DNA of 64,000 nt from Symsagittifera roscoffensis (lineage: Eukaryota; Xenacoelomorpha; Acoela; Convolutidae), in assembly GCF_963678635.1 (NCBI RefSeq), contig NC_087071.1, forward strand, positions 10,739,088-10,803,087. Direction: 5' to 3'. Under the pieces are notes generated by a model. That model did no database searches, was not told the DNA's origin, and was given only the letters and a program-made list of their open reading frames with translations. The position numbers and the translations under genes are program-made. This document shows positions 42,977 through 55,084 of this stretch, piece by piece (position 1 is the stretch's first letter; each line of letters starts with the position of its first letter).

Positions 42977-43148
42977 AAAAAAATAGTGTCGGTTGACGGA
43001 ATCAAACTAGAGTCAATTCAAGTAGCCGCGTCCTATGCCAAACGAGAGGATCCTCGCAAGGCCCCTACAATTCTCGTTGCCTACGGAACAGAAGGACAAC
43101 AAATTACAAGATTGAAAATAAAGATGAATTTAACTAATCAAAAAAAAA

Positions 43149-43832
43149 TCAGGTTTTATAATGCCTAACAAATGTTAAATATTCTTCGACTGTTGTCATT
43201 TGTGAAATCTTTTGCTTATCTGCTTTTCTTTTCCTTGAACTTGGTCGACGACTTTTAACTTTATTGATAAGTTTGGACAGATTGGGGAGATAACGTCGGA
43301 TGATTCTCAAATTTTTTATTTCTAAAAACGCCGGAGGATGAATTAATTTAAGCTTACGAATTAATTCTTTATTGCTAGTTTTTCTTTTTGATATTAAATG
43401 TTTGGTCACATTAATTGTTAATATTCCTGTTTCAACCAAACGTCCGTAAATATTAGGGGTATTTTGACGGTGTACGTAAATAATGGCTGATATTTTGTTT
43501 TTATACTCTTCTAAAATTTTAATCAGACTTTCTGGTGTAAGTGGGTTATTGTTCTTTGATCAATGCTTGCTCAATGAATTATTCATAACATCGTGCCAAA
43601 TTATAAAGTTTTTCTCTATCATACATTTTCGGGAATTGCTTAAAAGATATTGAACAGTCTTTTGCCGGTTATTTGCATTCAAATTTAAGCTTAAACCTGG
43701 AACTGCTTTAAAAGTGTCGTCGAGGCGTTTTTGTAGAGTTAATGGTAATGTATTTACGGAGTGATGGAGAGAACTCGCAGCAATGATGAACACCATTGAA
43801 AGTGATAAGCGATACGATTGTTTTAATGGCAA
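43149..43832 (-). pseudogene. E1 accessory ORF upstream of gag
   Basis: Pieces 43560-43832 and 43149-43439 are one frame broken by a single TGA at about 43560, where BEL1 has an Arg codon (CGA to TGA fits CpG decay). Shared blocks: FIIAASSLHH, PGLSLNLNA, IIWHDVMNNSLS, a LTP..L.KIL helix, and a Lys/Arg-rich tail. E2 (52667-53350) has the same stop. Function unknown, see BEL1. Confidence 0.6.
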
Positions 43833-44844
43833 TCAATATAAGGAGTCTGTTGATGTAAAGTCGTCACATAGAAATGAAAAAAAAGAAAAACAAATTTATC
43901 ACGATAAGAACTTTAAGAACCCTTAGCTGAGGGTTTTTTAAGGTTTTGCTAAGGCTTCGATTCAGTACTATTTAAGTTAACGCGTACGGTTTCTCGGTTA
44001 AACTCAACGACGTTACGGCGAAACGGTAGTAGTAACGGTCACGGCGGTATGCGGCCGAAAACGGGGCGAGCCGAGCAAATTTTTTAAAGTTTATCTAACC
44101 ACTGGAGGAAACCGAGGTAGGGATTCACTCAAAAAACTTGCTCGACACGATTGACGGTTTAAACGTTTGAACGGGCGAGACGAAAACGGTGTTTTCCGAT
44201 TTTGCTCTAAAATCGGGCAAAAATTTTTTTTTTTTGTCAGTGAAAGTTTTGGGAAAAGTTGGAATAACTTTTTTTTTTCGAGAAATTTTTTTTTGAAAAT
44301 TTTGATTTATTTTTTTGCTATTCTTTTTTGGAAAATTTTCTGAATTTTTTTTTCACAAAATTTTTTGGGTTCGAGATTATCCTGGGGTAATAGGGTACTG
44401 GGTATGAACTAGGATTAGGTATCTAGTACGGTCCTAATCGGTTTGCAATTAACAACATCGTATGTAATTTTATAGCACTGATAATCAAAAAAGTAGCACT
44501 TTTTTTGGTTAAAAATCTATCACAAATTAGAGTTTAAAAGTTAGTTGAAAGCACAGGTTCGATTTTACAAGATTTTTGCCGGGAGTCCAAAAGTACACGA
44601 AGATTCCACAGAAAAACCACTTTCCTCCTTGTGTGATGTCGGCCTTCTGGCTTGTCGGCTTTGTTTTGACTTGTGGTGACACGAAATTGTGGAGGGCTCC
44701 TTGATTTGGAGAATGAGGTCGCTCAAAATTGTGCAGGGGTCTTTCCTTGCTTCAATTTGAGGTCGCACAAAAATGTGCAGGGGTCGTTCCTTGATTCAAA
44801 CGAGCTCGCATTAATTTGTGTTCGGGTGGTCCTCAGTTGTGTGT
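43833..44844 (-). other. E1 leader
   Basis: Non-coding. Contains an A/T homopolymer tract (44220-44370) and two to three imperfect repeats of 'gaggtcgc(t/a)caaaa(t)tgtgcaggggtc' at 44713-44790. No ORF supported. Confidence 0.5.
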
Positions 44845-44862
44845 TCCCGAGTCGCGGCACCA
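44845..44862 (-). other. E1 primer-binding site, tRNA-His-like
   Basis: TGGTGCCGCGACTCGGGA on the minus strand, a few bases inside the LTR. Its complement ends GTCGCGGCACCA, close to the tRNA-His 3' end (known from family knowledge). Repeated exactly at 54355-54372. Confidence 0.65.
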
Positions 44863-44866
44863 AATT

Positions 44867-45320
44867 ATTCTGGCCTTTTTTATAACTTATAAAAACAGGA
44901 AACAGAATCGGTTTAATTCAAGAGAATCAATAAACGGCGAATTTTAGTAAATTTTTATTGCACGGAATTAGCAACAACATCACACGTATAAAGTTAAAAA
45001 AGTGGGCTTGGCTTGTTCATGCCCTGATTTGTGTGATTTATGTGTTTTTTCACAATGAGTTCATACTTAGTTCACGCAGTTTAATTAACATAAACTCAAT
45101 TGCAAACCAATTTTGAACCGATTAAAATATTAGCATTTTATGATCTGTCAGGTTCGGCTCAAATAGGATTCTCAATTGAAACGACTAAGGTGAGAATCGA
45201 ACCCACGCCGAACTCCCCGGAACGCACTATGTATACGCTGAGCTATATAGCTGATATTGATAAGCAACTATACTGGCTTTATACTATACTTTCATACTTT
45301 AATGCTATGTAGCATTAACA
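44867..45320 (-). repeat. 5' LTR of E1
   Basis: 454 bp, aligning with 36191-36640 with a few substitutions and a small replaced segment (ataagcaac against gctttatat). Contains the tRNA-like segment at 45190-45245. Confidence 0.85.
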
Positions 45321-45690
45321 ATTTATCTGTTCGCCGCATATATTTTACAAGGAAGAAATGAATGATGGTCTTATCATTCATAAAGGTCGTATCGTTAAAC
45401 GGATTTTCGGTTATACCCGCATCCTGTTTCAAGCTTTTATAATCTATTATAATTTGATTATAGTAACAGTCTTACAAATTTTGAGAAAAAATTGATTTTA
45501 ATCATTTATTAATCGAATAAGAATCTCTTTTTGAAATCAAATATAATGAATTATAATACATTATAATCGATTATTATCGATTATGTTTATCTGTATTTCT
45601 AATTCATTTGTTTTGCAAAAAAAATCCATTACAATCGATTATAATTGTTTATTATCACTTTTTTTGCCGATTTTGTCTTCGAGTTTGCAC
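45321..45690. repeat. TAATC-rich AT repeat tract
   Basis: Dense ataatcgattataatc-type palindromic words at 45440-45655; repeated at 54712-55084. Related words occur at 35690-35830, 56870-56955 and 57340-57560. Confidence 0.6.
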
Positions 45691-46127
45691 CCCGGGTTGA
45701 CCTCCTTGGACCAAAAATGCTAATCAGACAATTCCATAAACTAAGTCTATTAAAAAATAAAAACATACAAATTTTACATTTTGCTAAAATATTAACGTCG
45801 AATTTTCGAAAAACTTTTCTCTTGTTTTGGCATAAAAATCGGTGTATCGTACTATATAAAAAAAACTTTTTGTCAAAAAAAATGCTAACCATACAATTTC
45901 CATATATGGAAAATATATGACCAGCATTTTTTGATGGCGATGGCAAAAAATTTTTCAAAGTATTTTGAAACTGCCCCCAAAAACTTTTTTGTGTTTTGTT
46001 TTCAACCGCAAATTGATTTTCGTACTCAAACAAACATTTTCAAAAAAATAAATTTTGCATGCAAAATTTAATTTTTGTAAGAATAACGTAGTCCTGGATA
46101 TTCTAATGTTGAGTTTCTTTCCTTTTC
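45691..46127. mobile_element. Repeat M1, truncated
   Basis: First 437 bp of the M repeat (begins cccgggttgacctcc). It stops where the element D sequence begins. Contains a strong hairpin at about 45881-45929 (catacaatttccatatatgg core). Confidence 0.7.
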
Positions 46128-46295
46128 TAAGTTAAATTCAAATCTCTCTGGTGCTGAAATTACAAGTAATTTCAGCACTTACAAATAAGTGGTTTGTTAG
46201 TTAGATGGATCGTGATTGGTTAATATTAAATCTTTTATAGAGATAAAATATCCAATTTATAACCAAAGAAAAAATATAGTTTATATCTGGTTCCA
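46128..46295 (-). repeat. Partial LTR of fragment D
   Basis: 168 bp from taagttaaattc to ggttcca, with the palindrome at 46151-46178. Confidence 0.8.
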
Positions 46296-46984
46296 CCTAT
46301 CCGGGGTTTACAGAGTTTTGAATCTTAGATCTTCTATCTGTAATGAAGGATGGATGTTGGTCGTTGTTGTTTGACAATTTCCTGTTTTGTTCTGGGAGAA
46401 GAAAGTTCCAGGAAGCTGGAGTCATCGATAGAAAGTTATTAGTTATCGTTTGACAAAGACTTTTACTGTCACGGAAATCAATCTGATTTCAAGATGGTTT
46501 ATTATGATCATCTGTTCTTGATTGGTTGTGGAGAACTGTGTTTCGATCCGGTTTGGGAATGGCTTGAAGATCGTGTTTGGAGGGGATGCCTTGTAACTCG
46601 GATCTGTACGTGTACTTGAACATCGAGGTGGTCATTGGTCAGATTCAATGAAGTCCTTTTTTGCAAAGTCAAATCGTACTCTAAATCCTTTATGAGTCGT
46701 GATTGTGAGCGGCATGTCAGTTGTATTTAGCCATTCTGTAGGTTGAGTGTCATGAAGTCGTCTAGTCTTTGGATGCTCGTTCTTGGGGTTGTTCGTGATC
46801 TATGCACTGCATATTATAATTTACTTTTTATAAAATTTTGTTAGTCTTATTTTTTAGTAATGATTTTGATTAAATGTTTTCGCAAAAGCGCTTAAGTTTT
46901 AGTTCAGTTATTTTTAAGAGTTACTCACACTTGAGTACCTCTTGGCAAAAATAGTGATGTGGTCACAAAGCGTGGATGTAGCAC

Positions 46985-47041
46985 GGTGGGTTAGGCCGGC
47001 TATAGAGCATGCTCAGGACGTCCTCTCTGGTGGGTTAGGCC
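46985..47041. repeat. Double palindrome with direct repeats, copy D
   Basis: GAGCATGCTC (47005) and AGGACGTCCT (47015) between GGTGGGTTAGGCC copies at 46985 and 47029, unchanged from copy A. Confidence 0.7.
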
Positions 47042-47792
47042 AGGAAGGGGAGTATGATTTCGTGCTGGTTTTTTTGAGGGCTCCTGTTTTGTGTTAATTT
47101 TTTTGTTATATTATTTATTTGTTTTCCCTTTGTTTCGTTGGTTGTCTCCTTTTCTCGAAAAATAAATTGTTTTTGGTTTGGATTTGTCTTGCGACTTTTT
47201 GGTGTTTTATTGGTTCTTTTTTAGACTTGGTAATAGTCTTCAAAAGAATATATTATCCAGTTTTAATTAGTTTATGGTTTATGGTGTTTAATAAGCTGCG
47301 TTGGTTAGCTTGGTTATTCTATAATTCCATTCCAACCGGGTTAAAGGAAAAGTGAAAACTTGTTATTGCTTATTTGAGTTGTTGTTAGTGCAAACTTAAA
47401 ACTTGAAATCATTATTTTTAAACAATTCTTCGTGGGAGAGCTGTGCGATTGTGGATAGAATTTATGTGCGTTTGAACAGAAGTTATAGAAAAGGTTATTA
47501 CTGCATTTCATTTGTATGAATTTACTGCTTTAAGACTAAATTTTACTGCTTTTTGGGGTTTAAAAGTTAAATTGATTTTCATTGTATTTGTTTTTACTAC
47601 AATTGGGAAAAGAGTTTAGAGATTAATCTACTACTTTGAATTGACTTTTACTGCATCATTTAGTGCTACTGGTTTAATAGAGTTTAAAATGGAGAATAGA
47701 GTTTATATTTTTATCTGTTTTTTCTTGTTTCGAAGGTGATCGTGGTGTGAAGACTAAAGAAAATGCAAATTACTGAAGAAAATGGTTAGTTT

Positions 47793-48693
47793 TTATTTTG
47801 AATTAGTTAGTTTGAAAATTAATAAATTCATATTACCTTTAGTCGTCGGGGAAAACGCCGTGTGGAAAATGTCGTGAATGGCGTCTGAGGTAATTAGTAA
47901 TTTTGCTAGTATGCGTATTATGTTTTTAGTTTGCAACAGTGGCCAAAACAATTGCAGTGCTTTGATGGTTTTTAGTTCTTCGGTGCCTACTGCAAATTCA
48001 TGAGGTGTGTTTTGGATTAGATTATAAATTTTATGATTATATTTAGTATTGTGGATGAGTTCTAAAATGGTTACTTCTATAGGTTGAATATATTGATGCG
48101 GAATGATCAGGGGTCGGGATTCTTCGTCATTGACGGTCTTCGTGAGGGGACAAAATATATACATTTGAGTGATGGGATCATAGTTTCTGAGGATGCCTTG
48201 AAAGTGAGTATTTTTAATGCAATACGTGAAGTTTAGGAAAAACGGTGAGCTGTATTTGGAATTAATAAATTGAAATCTGTGGTGAGGTTGTCGTGATGGT
48301 GTGTCTAAATGAAAATGATTTTGGATAAAGCAATTTTAAGTATACGTATGTGTTTGCTTAGTTCTCAACATGATGTCGTGTGAGCAGTGCAAATCGCGTT
48401 CTTTTGGTCTCAAGAAGTGAAAGGTTAGTGAAAATAATTGAAATTTTTCGTGAAATGATTCATATGCTTGGATATCTGATAGTGCTTCTGAAAAAATGTG
48501 ATCATGCTTTTTATCAAGGATGTTAAGTGTGAATATGTATGATGATTGAATAAAAAACTTTTCTATGATTTGTGGATTAGCGAATTTATCGTCGTCAAGA
48601 AATTGGTCTTGATGTGATCGGATGATGTTATGATCGTAATATTCAATTGAGTAGTCGTTAGCGCGGGGTGCAGTGAATGTTTTTAGTAATTTT
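47793..48693 (-). pseudogene. ORF Y relic in fragment D
   Basis: Same protein as 8549-9451, but a TAC-to-TAA change near 48340 stops it. The longest open piece is 47793-48164. Confidence 0.65.
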
Positions 48694-48699
48694 TTCTAT

Positions 48700-49636
48700 T
48701 CTACGTTTGTAAATTGGGAGTGAGAGTTGTGGTTAATCTGAATAATTCGTCCTTATTTCTTTCAATATCGGTAGTGGTGTTATAGAGGGGTAGCGTGAGG
48801 GGGTTAGTGAAATTATGATAAGCTGTCCAATGAAGTGCGGGTATTTATACATGTTCATCTACAAATTGACGTGGTTCAGGGTTAGGGTCGGATTGATTTA
48901 GTGTGTATTGGAGAAATAAAGGTAGGGTTATTTGGAGAAAAATCGTCGTATTGGTTTGGTCTGGATGGTCGATATATTCTCGGGCGGTTCCGGGTTTGGA
49001 TGGGAATGGGTGATTTGGGAATTGACGTTTAAAAGTTCTATAAGCACGGTTAGTACTATTGGATGATTCTGTTGAAGAGGATGAATGAGCTAATGATGGA
49101 GTATAATCTGAAATTGGAGTAGGTGTTGGTGGATTTGATGATGTTATTGTTGATGATAATTGGTTAATAGTTAGGGTGTGGGGATATAGCAATTGTTGTT
49201 GGAGTATTATAAAATTATCTGGCTCTTCGGAAATTCGGATATTATCTGGGGAGTTGTTGGTGGGGCGGTCATTATTGAATAGGGAGTAGGTTGGGGTTAC
49301 TTGAGAAGGAGTGTAGGGGGATGCATGTTGGCTATGGGATTGTATAGGTTGGAAAAGGGGTTTTGAAAAGGTTGTTGAGCTGGTCGGGGTATGTGTAGAA
49401 GGGGATGGTTCTGAATCGGCGAATTCGTCGGGGATTTCAATATCAGAATTATTGAATTGTGAAATTGTTGTATAAATTGTGATATCTGAGTTAGTGTCAG
49501 AATTCATGCCGGATGATGTGTTAGCTTGTGGTGAATCAGGTGGCGGAAAAGCAGAAAGTGGGATAATAAGGAGTGGATTTTGGAGGTTGGCAGGGTGGGA
49601 GCTTGATCGGTGGAGTGGTCAAATTTGTCTGCTCAT
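48700..49636 (-). pseudogene. ORF X relic in fragment D
   Basis: Same protein as 9457-10392. TGA at codon 6 (Gly in A) and a TAA before LIPALHW disable it. Its ATG (49636) overlaps the Env-frame stop as ATGA. Confidence 0.65.
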
Positions 49637-50842
49637 CGTTGGCTAAAAAAATGATTATTTTGAGACTGAAAAGTGGTGGTATGGGGCTGTTCAAAGATTT
49701 GTTTGTATGTGTCGTCAAGTGGCGGGTGTTGTGTCACTATATGTTGGATGGGGCTTTGTATGTGGCTGGGTCTTAAGTTTTGGGGGTTTGTGATTGCTAA
49801 GTTTCGTGAGACTAAAGATAAAGGATGATTATTTGGCAAATGGGGTGCCGTAGCTAATGCGGTTGTAATATTATTTGAGTCATCGTATGTGTTGGGATTT
49901 GTTGATAGTTTTGTAATGTATTCTTTAATTTGTGCATCTAGGAGGATTTTGTATATTGATGATGAAAATATTCCAAAAAATCCTGCAAATAATATGCGTG
50001 CTACGCTAGCTTGTCGGTTTACTTGTGTATGTATTGTGCATGTGTTATAGATTCCTTTTAGTAATGAGAAAAGAAATCCAATAAAATTAAACATTGTGTA
50101 TAAGATAGTCAATCTTTCTAAGATGTAATATGGCCATCCTAGAAAGGCTAGAACTTCGTTTTTGAGATTTACAAAGCTAAAGATATTGATTGGTGATATA
50201 TCTTCTGGTCGATATTTTTCACCGTTTAAATATATGTAATCTTTGATGTCTTTAAAATATCCACTGTAGTCTTGTTGCAAATATCTGAAAATCTTGCTGT
50301 TTCTGCAAGTTTTCTTAAATTTTGTTTTATTGATTGTCGTTGTATAGTGTCCATTTGTGTTAGTAATTCTTGAAACTGTTGTGTTCTAATGTGATGTTGT
50401 ATATCAATTTAGAATATATATACCTATCGATTGTAAATCGATATTTGGATTACGGGCTATAGCGCGAATGCTTTCAGGTGAAAACTTTTTTAATGGTGGC
50501 ATTATTGTCGGGTATGGTTTTAGTAGATATTATTTATCTTCGTCGGGATTTTTTTTGTACAACGTTGTGGCTATTGTGTGATCCACATGGTACTGATGTG
50601 TTCCAAAAATATGATCGTCTTGAGAGTGTATCAACAAAATATACTTTATTTTTGTTGAATATGGGGATTACTTTGTAACATCTTTTATCTTCAAAACGTA
50701 TAAGGGTAATTTTTTTTTGGTACAATTGTAATACCATAAAATATTTCCTTTATAATCAATAAAATTTGATCTATTTCCGGATAACAAATATCCTGCATAT
50801 GGTATTTTGAGGACTGCTAGTGCTAGTGACTGTAGAATTTGT
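49633..50842 (-). pseudogene. env: Env-like relic in fragment D
   Basis: Frame 49633-50280 repeats the two-hydrophobic-segment C-terminal part of element A almost exactly, differing at the tail. Upstream frame 50534-50737 matches the ectodomain piece at 11299-11502. The sequence is cut at 50842. Confidence 0.55.
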
Positions 50843-52524
50843 CACAATCGTCTGTGGTTGTCCAAATTTTCTCTCTAGAGTTTTCAAAGCGTCCTTGTAG
50901 AATACTCCACTGTAAGCGAATTCGGCAATTGCATTCTTCGCTTTGCCCGAAACGAGAGTTTTGAGATATGTCAGTTTGACATCATCACTTAAAACTTTTG
51001 CATCGATTGCACTTTTGAACTGACCAAACCATTCAGGCCACTGCAACGGATTTCCGTCGAAAGAAGACATTTTCCATTCAGGCAAGGGACCTTTCTGGCT
51101 CAGTGTCAAGATTTCAGCTAGGTCGTGATTTGTGATTGGTTTACTGCTCGTGGACGTAAATGGGCCATATTGTTTGTTCTCATTTGTATAATGCGCCATC
51201 AGCGGTTTTGAATAGATTGCGGCGTCTAAAGTTTTAGGATCACCGACATAAAAAGTTGTTCCTCCGCTAGAGAACGGTTGAACATTCGATGGCTGTGTGA
51301 CATAATATGAGTTAGGGGAGAAGGTGACTGGTGGAGGATTGAGAGGACCAACGTTAGTAAAAACGTTGGGAAAAAGGTTTGTTGAGCAATGGGCATTGAG
51401 CTCGTCGAGATATTAGAATGATGAAAACTACTCTGCATCAAAGGGTTGTAGTTGTATAGCTTGGTCGAAGGTAGCTGTTCCTTTGGCTCATACGTACTGT
51501 TTAACTTTAGGTTTGGCAAGCGGACACTTGTATTTGATGTATGAGGGACGTTAATACTCTGTGAGTTTATACACGTGGTTTCGAAATAATCAGCAAATGA
51601 ATGTGAGTTATTAATCATCGTCAGATTTCTACTGAAAGGCGGTTCAATACTTGCAAATGACAAGAACTCGGAAGCTGGTTCCAGATTGACACTTTGGACT
51701 GGCGCCACGGGCTGAACTATCTCCTGAGTTGGGAATTGAGTGTTCACCCAACTTCTTGTCCTGTCTTCCTCCGTTTGGTTCTCATGAACGGCCATTGCCA
51801 ATTTCGATCTGCTACGACGAAGTTCACAAATTTCAGAGGCGTCTTCCAGATATTCAGCCTCTTCGATAGTTGCTTCAGCTAGCTTTTGACGGCTTTCCTC
51901 TACAACCACATCAAGATCAAGTTGACCCTTCATCGACTGAATCTGGATCTCTTGCTTTTTCAAACGAAGCTTAGCCTCTACTTGGCGTTCAACTTCCTCG
52001 CGTCTAATTTTTGCAAGAGCTGCCTCTCTTCGACGCTCACTCGAAGTCATTGATGCAATCTTAGGACGCTGTGAAAGGGGTTTCTTGGAACGGACGGATT
52101 CGCTTGGCATTGGGGTTCGTGCAGTTGCTACCTGGTCCTCTTGATGTTTAATTTGAAAGTAAATTTAAGCTAGACCTAATACATCGTCATGTTTTGCAGT
52201 GGTAGATCGTAGGTAAAACTCAAGTTGATTTATTGTTTCAGCAGCGTTGTTGCTGCGCATAGACAAAGATTTAAGCTCATCATTTTTCTCCATAATTTTT
52301 TGTAAGCAAATGCTAGATTTTTCTATGTACATTTCAATTTTAGCTGGTCTATCATTCGCACTTATATATTCCGTAATTTTGGCATGGTAATCGAAAAGAT
52401 TTATTTCTAACTCTTTCCTGGCAAGATAAATTTTGTTTAGCTTCTGGCCGAGATCAAGCTCCATTTTGAAATATTTGTTTCTAAATAAGAGCAAAAAAAA
52501 AATAGTGTCGGTTGACGGAATCAA
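50843..52524 (-). pseudogene. gag: E2 Gag, truncated
   Basis: Frames 52165-52524 (N-terminal), 51226-52110 (coiled coil and linker; Ser codon where E1 has TAG) and 50771-51199 (capsid start, last residues from fragment D). The TAA after GLA is shared with E1. A deletion near 51358 removes about 30 bp relative to E1 and shifts the frame. Confidence 0.8.
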
Positions 52525-52666
52525 ACTAGAGTCAATTCAAGTAGCCGCGTCCTATACCAAACGAGAGGATCCTCGCAAGACCCCTACGATTCTCGTTGCC
52601 TACGGAACAGAAGGACCACAAACTACAAGATTGAAAATAAAGATGAATTTAACTAATAAAAAAAAA

Positions 52667-53350
52667 TCAAGTTTTATAATGCATTACAAATGTTAAATAT
52701 TCTTCGACTGTTGTCATTTGTGAAATCTTTTGCTTATCTGCTTTTCTTTTCCTTGAACTTGGTCGACGACTTTTAAATTTATTGATAAGTTTGGACAGAT
52801 TGGGGAGATAACGTCGGATGATTCTCAAATTTTTTATTTCTAAAAACGCCGGAGGATGAATTAATTTAAGCTTACGAATTAGTTCTTTATTTCTAGTTTT
52901 TCTTTTTGATATTAAATGTTTGGTCACATTAATTGTTAATATTCCTGTTTCAACCAAACGTCCGTAAAAATTAGGGGTATTTTGACGGTGTACGTAAATA
53001 ATGGCTGATATTTTGTTTTTATACTCTTCTAAAATTTTAATCAGACTTTCTGGTGTAAGTGGGTTATCGTTGTTTGATCAATGCTTGCTCAATGAATTAT
53101 TTATAACATCGTGCCAAATTATAAAGTTTTTCTCTATCATACATTTTGGGGAATTGCTTAAAAGATATTGAACAGTCTTTTGCCGGTTATTTGCATTCAA
53201 ACTTAAGCTTAAACCTGGAACTGCTTTAAAAGTGTCGTCGAGGCGTTTTTGTAGAGTTAATGGTAATGTATTTACGGAGTGATGGAGAGAACTCGCAGCA
53301 ATGATGAACACCATTGAAAGTGATAAGCGATACGATTGTTTTAATGGCAA
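52667..53350 (-). pseudogene. E2 accessory ORF
   Basis: Pieces 53078-53350 and 52667-52957, nearly identical to E1, with the same TGA after NNSLSKH. Not an independent witness because it is part of the duplication. Confidence 0.6.
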
Positions 53351-54354
53351 TCAATATAAGGAGTCTGTTGATGTAAAGTCGTCCATAGAAATGAAAAAAA
53401 AAACAAATTTATCACGATAAGACTTTAAGAACCCTTAGCTGAGGGCTTTTTAAGGTTTTGCTAAGGCTTCGATTCAGTACTATTTAAGTTAACGCGTACG
53501 GTTTCTCGGTTAAACTCAACGACGTTACGGCGAAACGGTAGTAGTAACGGTCACGGCGGTATGCGGCCAAAAACGGGGCGAGCCGAGCAAATTTTTTAAA
53601 GTTTATCCAACCACTGGAGGAAACCGAGGTAGGGATTCACTCAAAAAACTTGCTCGACACGATTGACGGTTTAAACGTTTGAACAGGCGAGACGAAAACG
53701 GTGTTTTCCGATTTTGCTCTAAATTTGGGCAAAATTTTTTTTTTGTCAGTGAAAGTTTTGGGAAATGTTGGAATAACTTTTTTTTTTCGAGAAATTTTTT
53801 TTGAAAATTTTGATTTATTTTTTTGCGAAACTTTTTTGGAAAATTTTCTGATTTTTTTTTTCACAAAATTTTTTGGGTTCGAGATTATCCTGGGGTAATA
53901 GGGTACTGGGTATGAACTAGGATTAGGTATCTAGTACGGTCCTAATCGGTTTGCAATTAACAACATCGTATGTAATTTTATAGCACTGATAATCAAAAAA
54001 GTAGCACTTTTTTTTGGTTAAAAAACTATCACAAATTAGAGTTTGAAAGTTAGTTGAAAGCACAGGTTCAATTTTACAAGTTTTTTGCAGGGAGTCCAAA
54101 AGTACACGAAGATTCCACAGAAAAACCACTTTCCGCCTTGTGTGATGTCGGCCTTCTGGCTTGTCGGCTTTGTTTTGACTTGTGGTGACAGGAAATTGTG
54201 GAGGGCTCCTTGATTTGGAGAATGAGGTCGCTCAAAATTGTGCAGGGGTCGTTCCTTGTTTCAATTTGAGGTCGCACAAAAATGTGCAGTGGTCTTTCCT
54301 TGATTCAAACGAGCTCGCATTAATTTGTGTTCGGGTCGGTCCTCAGTTGTGTGT

Positions 54355-54372
54355 TCCCGAGTCGCGGCACCA
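54355..54372 (-). other. E2 primer-binding site, tRNA-His-like
   Basis: Same 18 bases as E1 (TGGTGCCGCGACTCGGGA on the minus strand). Confidence 0.65.
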
Positions 54373-54376
54373 AAAT

Positions 54377-54711
54377 ATTCTGGCCTTTTTTATAACTTAT
54401 AAAAACAGGAAACAGAATCGGTTTAATTCAAGAGAATCAATAAACGGCGAATTTTAGTAAATTTGTTTATGTTTTTTTAACATAAACTCAATTGCAAACC
54501 AATTTTGAACCGATTAAAATATTAGCATTTTATGTTCTGTCAGGTTCGGCTCAAATAGGATTCTCAATTGAAACGACTAAGGTGAGAATCGAACCCACGC
54601 CGAACTCCCGGAACGCACTATGTATACGCTGAGCTATATAGCTGATTTTGATAAGCAACTATACTGGCTTTATACTATACTTTCATACTTTAATGCTATG
54701 TAGCATTAACA
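54377..54711 (-). repeat. E2 5' LTR with internal deletion
   Basis: 335 bp; about 115 bp after 'ttttagtaaattt' are missing relative to E1. The tRNA-like segment remains at 54592-54637. Confidence 0.8.
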
Positions 54712-55084
54712 ATTTATCTGTTCGCCGCATATATTTTACAAGGACGAAATGAATGATGGTCTTATCATTCATAAAGGTCGTATCGTTAAACGGATTTTCG
54801 GTTATACCCGCATCCTGTTTCAAGCGTTTATAATCTATTATAATTTGATTATAGTACCAGTCTTACAAATTTTGAGAAAAAATTGATTTTAATCATTTAT
54901 TAATCGAATAAAAATCTCTCTTTTTGAAATCAAATATAATGAATTATAATACATTATAATCGATTATTATCGATTATGTTTATCTGAATTTCTAATTCAT
55001 TTGTTTTGAAAAAAAAAATCCATTACAATCGATTATAATTGTTTATTATCACATTTTTTGCCGATTTTGTCTTCGAGTTTGCAC

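Larger units (their letters stand above)
36191..45320 (-). mobile_element. BEL/Pao LTR element E1, old and broken
   Basis: Minus-strand element of about 9.1 kb with LTRs 36191-36640 and 44867-45320, tRNA-His-like primer-binding site, leader, accessory ORF, and gag-pol related to BEL1 but clearly diverged. LTRs differ by substitutions and small indels, and no matching target duplication is visible. Gag-pol has many stops and frameshifts. Confidence 0.85.
41294..46127. repeat. Segmental duplication, left copy
   Basis: From the E1 gag interior through its 5' LTR and flank into repeat M1. It is nearly identical to 50843-55521, apart from small indels and a deletion in the E2 LTR. Confidence 0.85.
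46128..50842 (-). mobile_element. Gypsy-like 3' fragment D
   Basis: 4,715 bp nearly identical to 6896-11607 of element A: part of the LTR, the 3' non-coding block, Y, X and the Env C-terminal part. Both ends are abrupt: the left cuts the LTR after 168 bp, the right enters E2 gag. X and Y carry stops. Confidence 0.9.
50843..54711 (-). mobile_element. BEL/Pao element E2, 5' part
   Basis: Gag (from its middle), accessory ORF, leader and 5' LTR, nearly identical to E1. No pol is present because the sequence changes to fragment D at 50842. Confidence 0.85.

Noticed and set aside
45645-46033. Frames in M1 and M2 (also 55023-55427)
   Set aside because: Identical because of the segmental duplication; M3 does not keep the frame, and the region is palindromic repeat.
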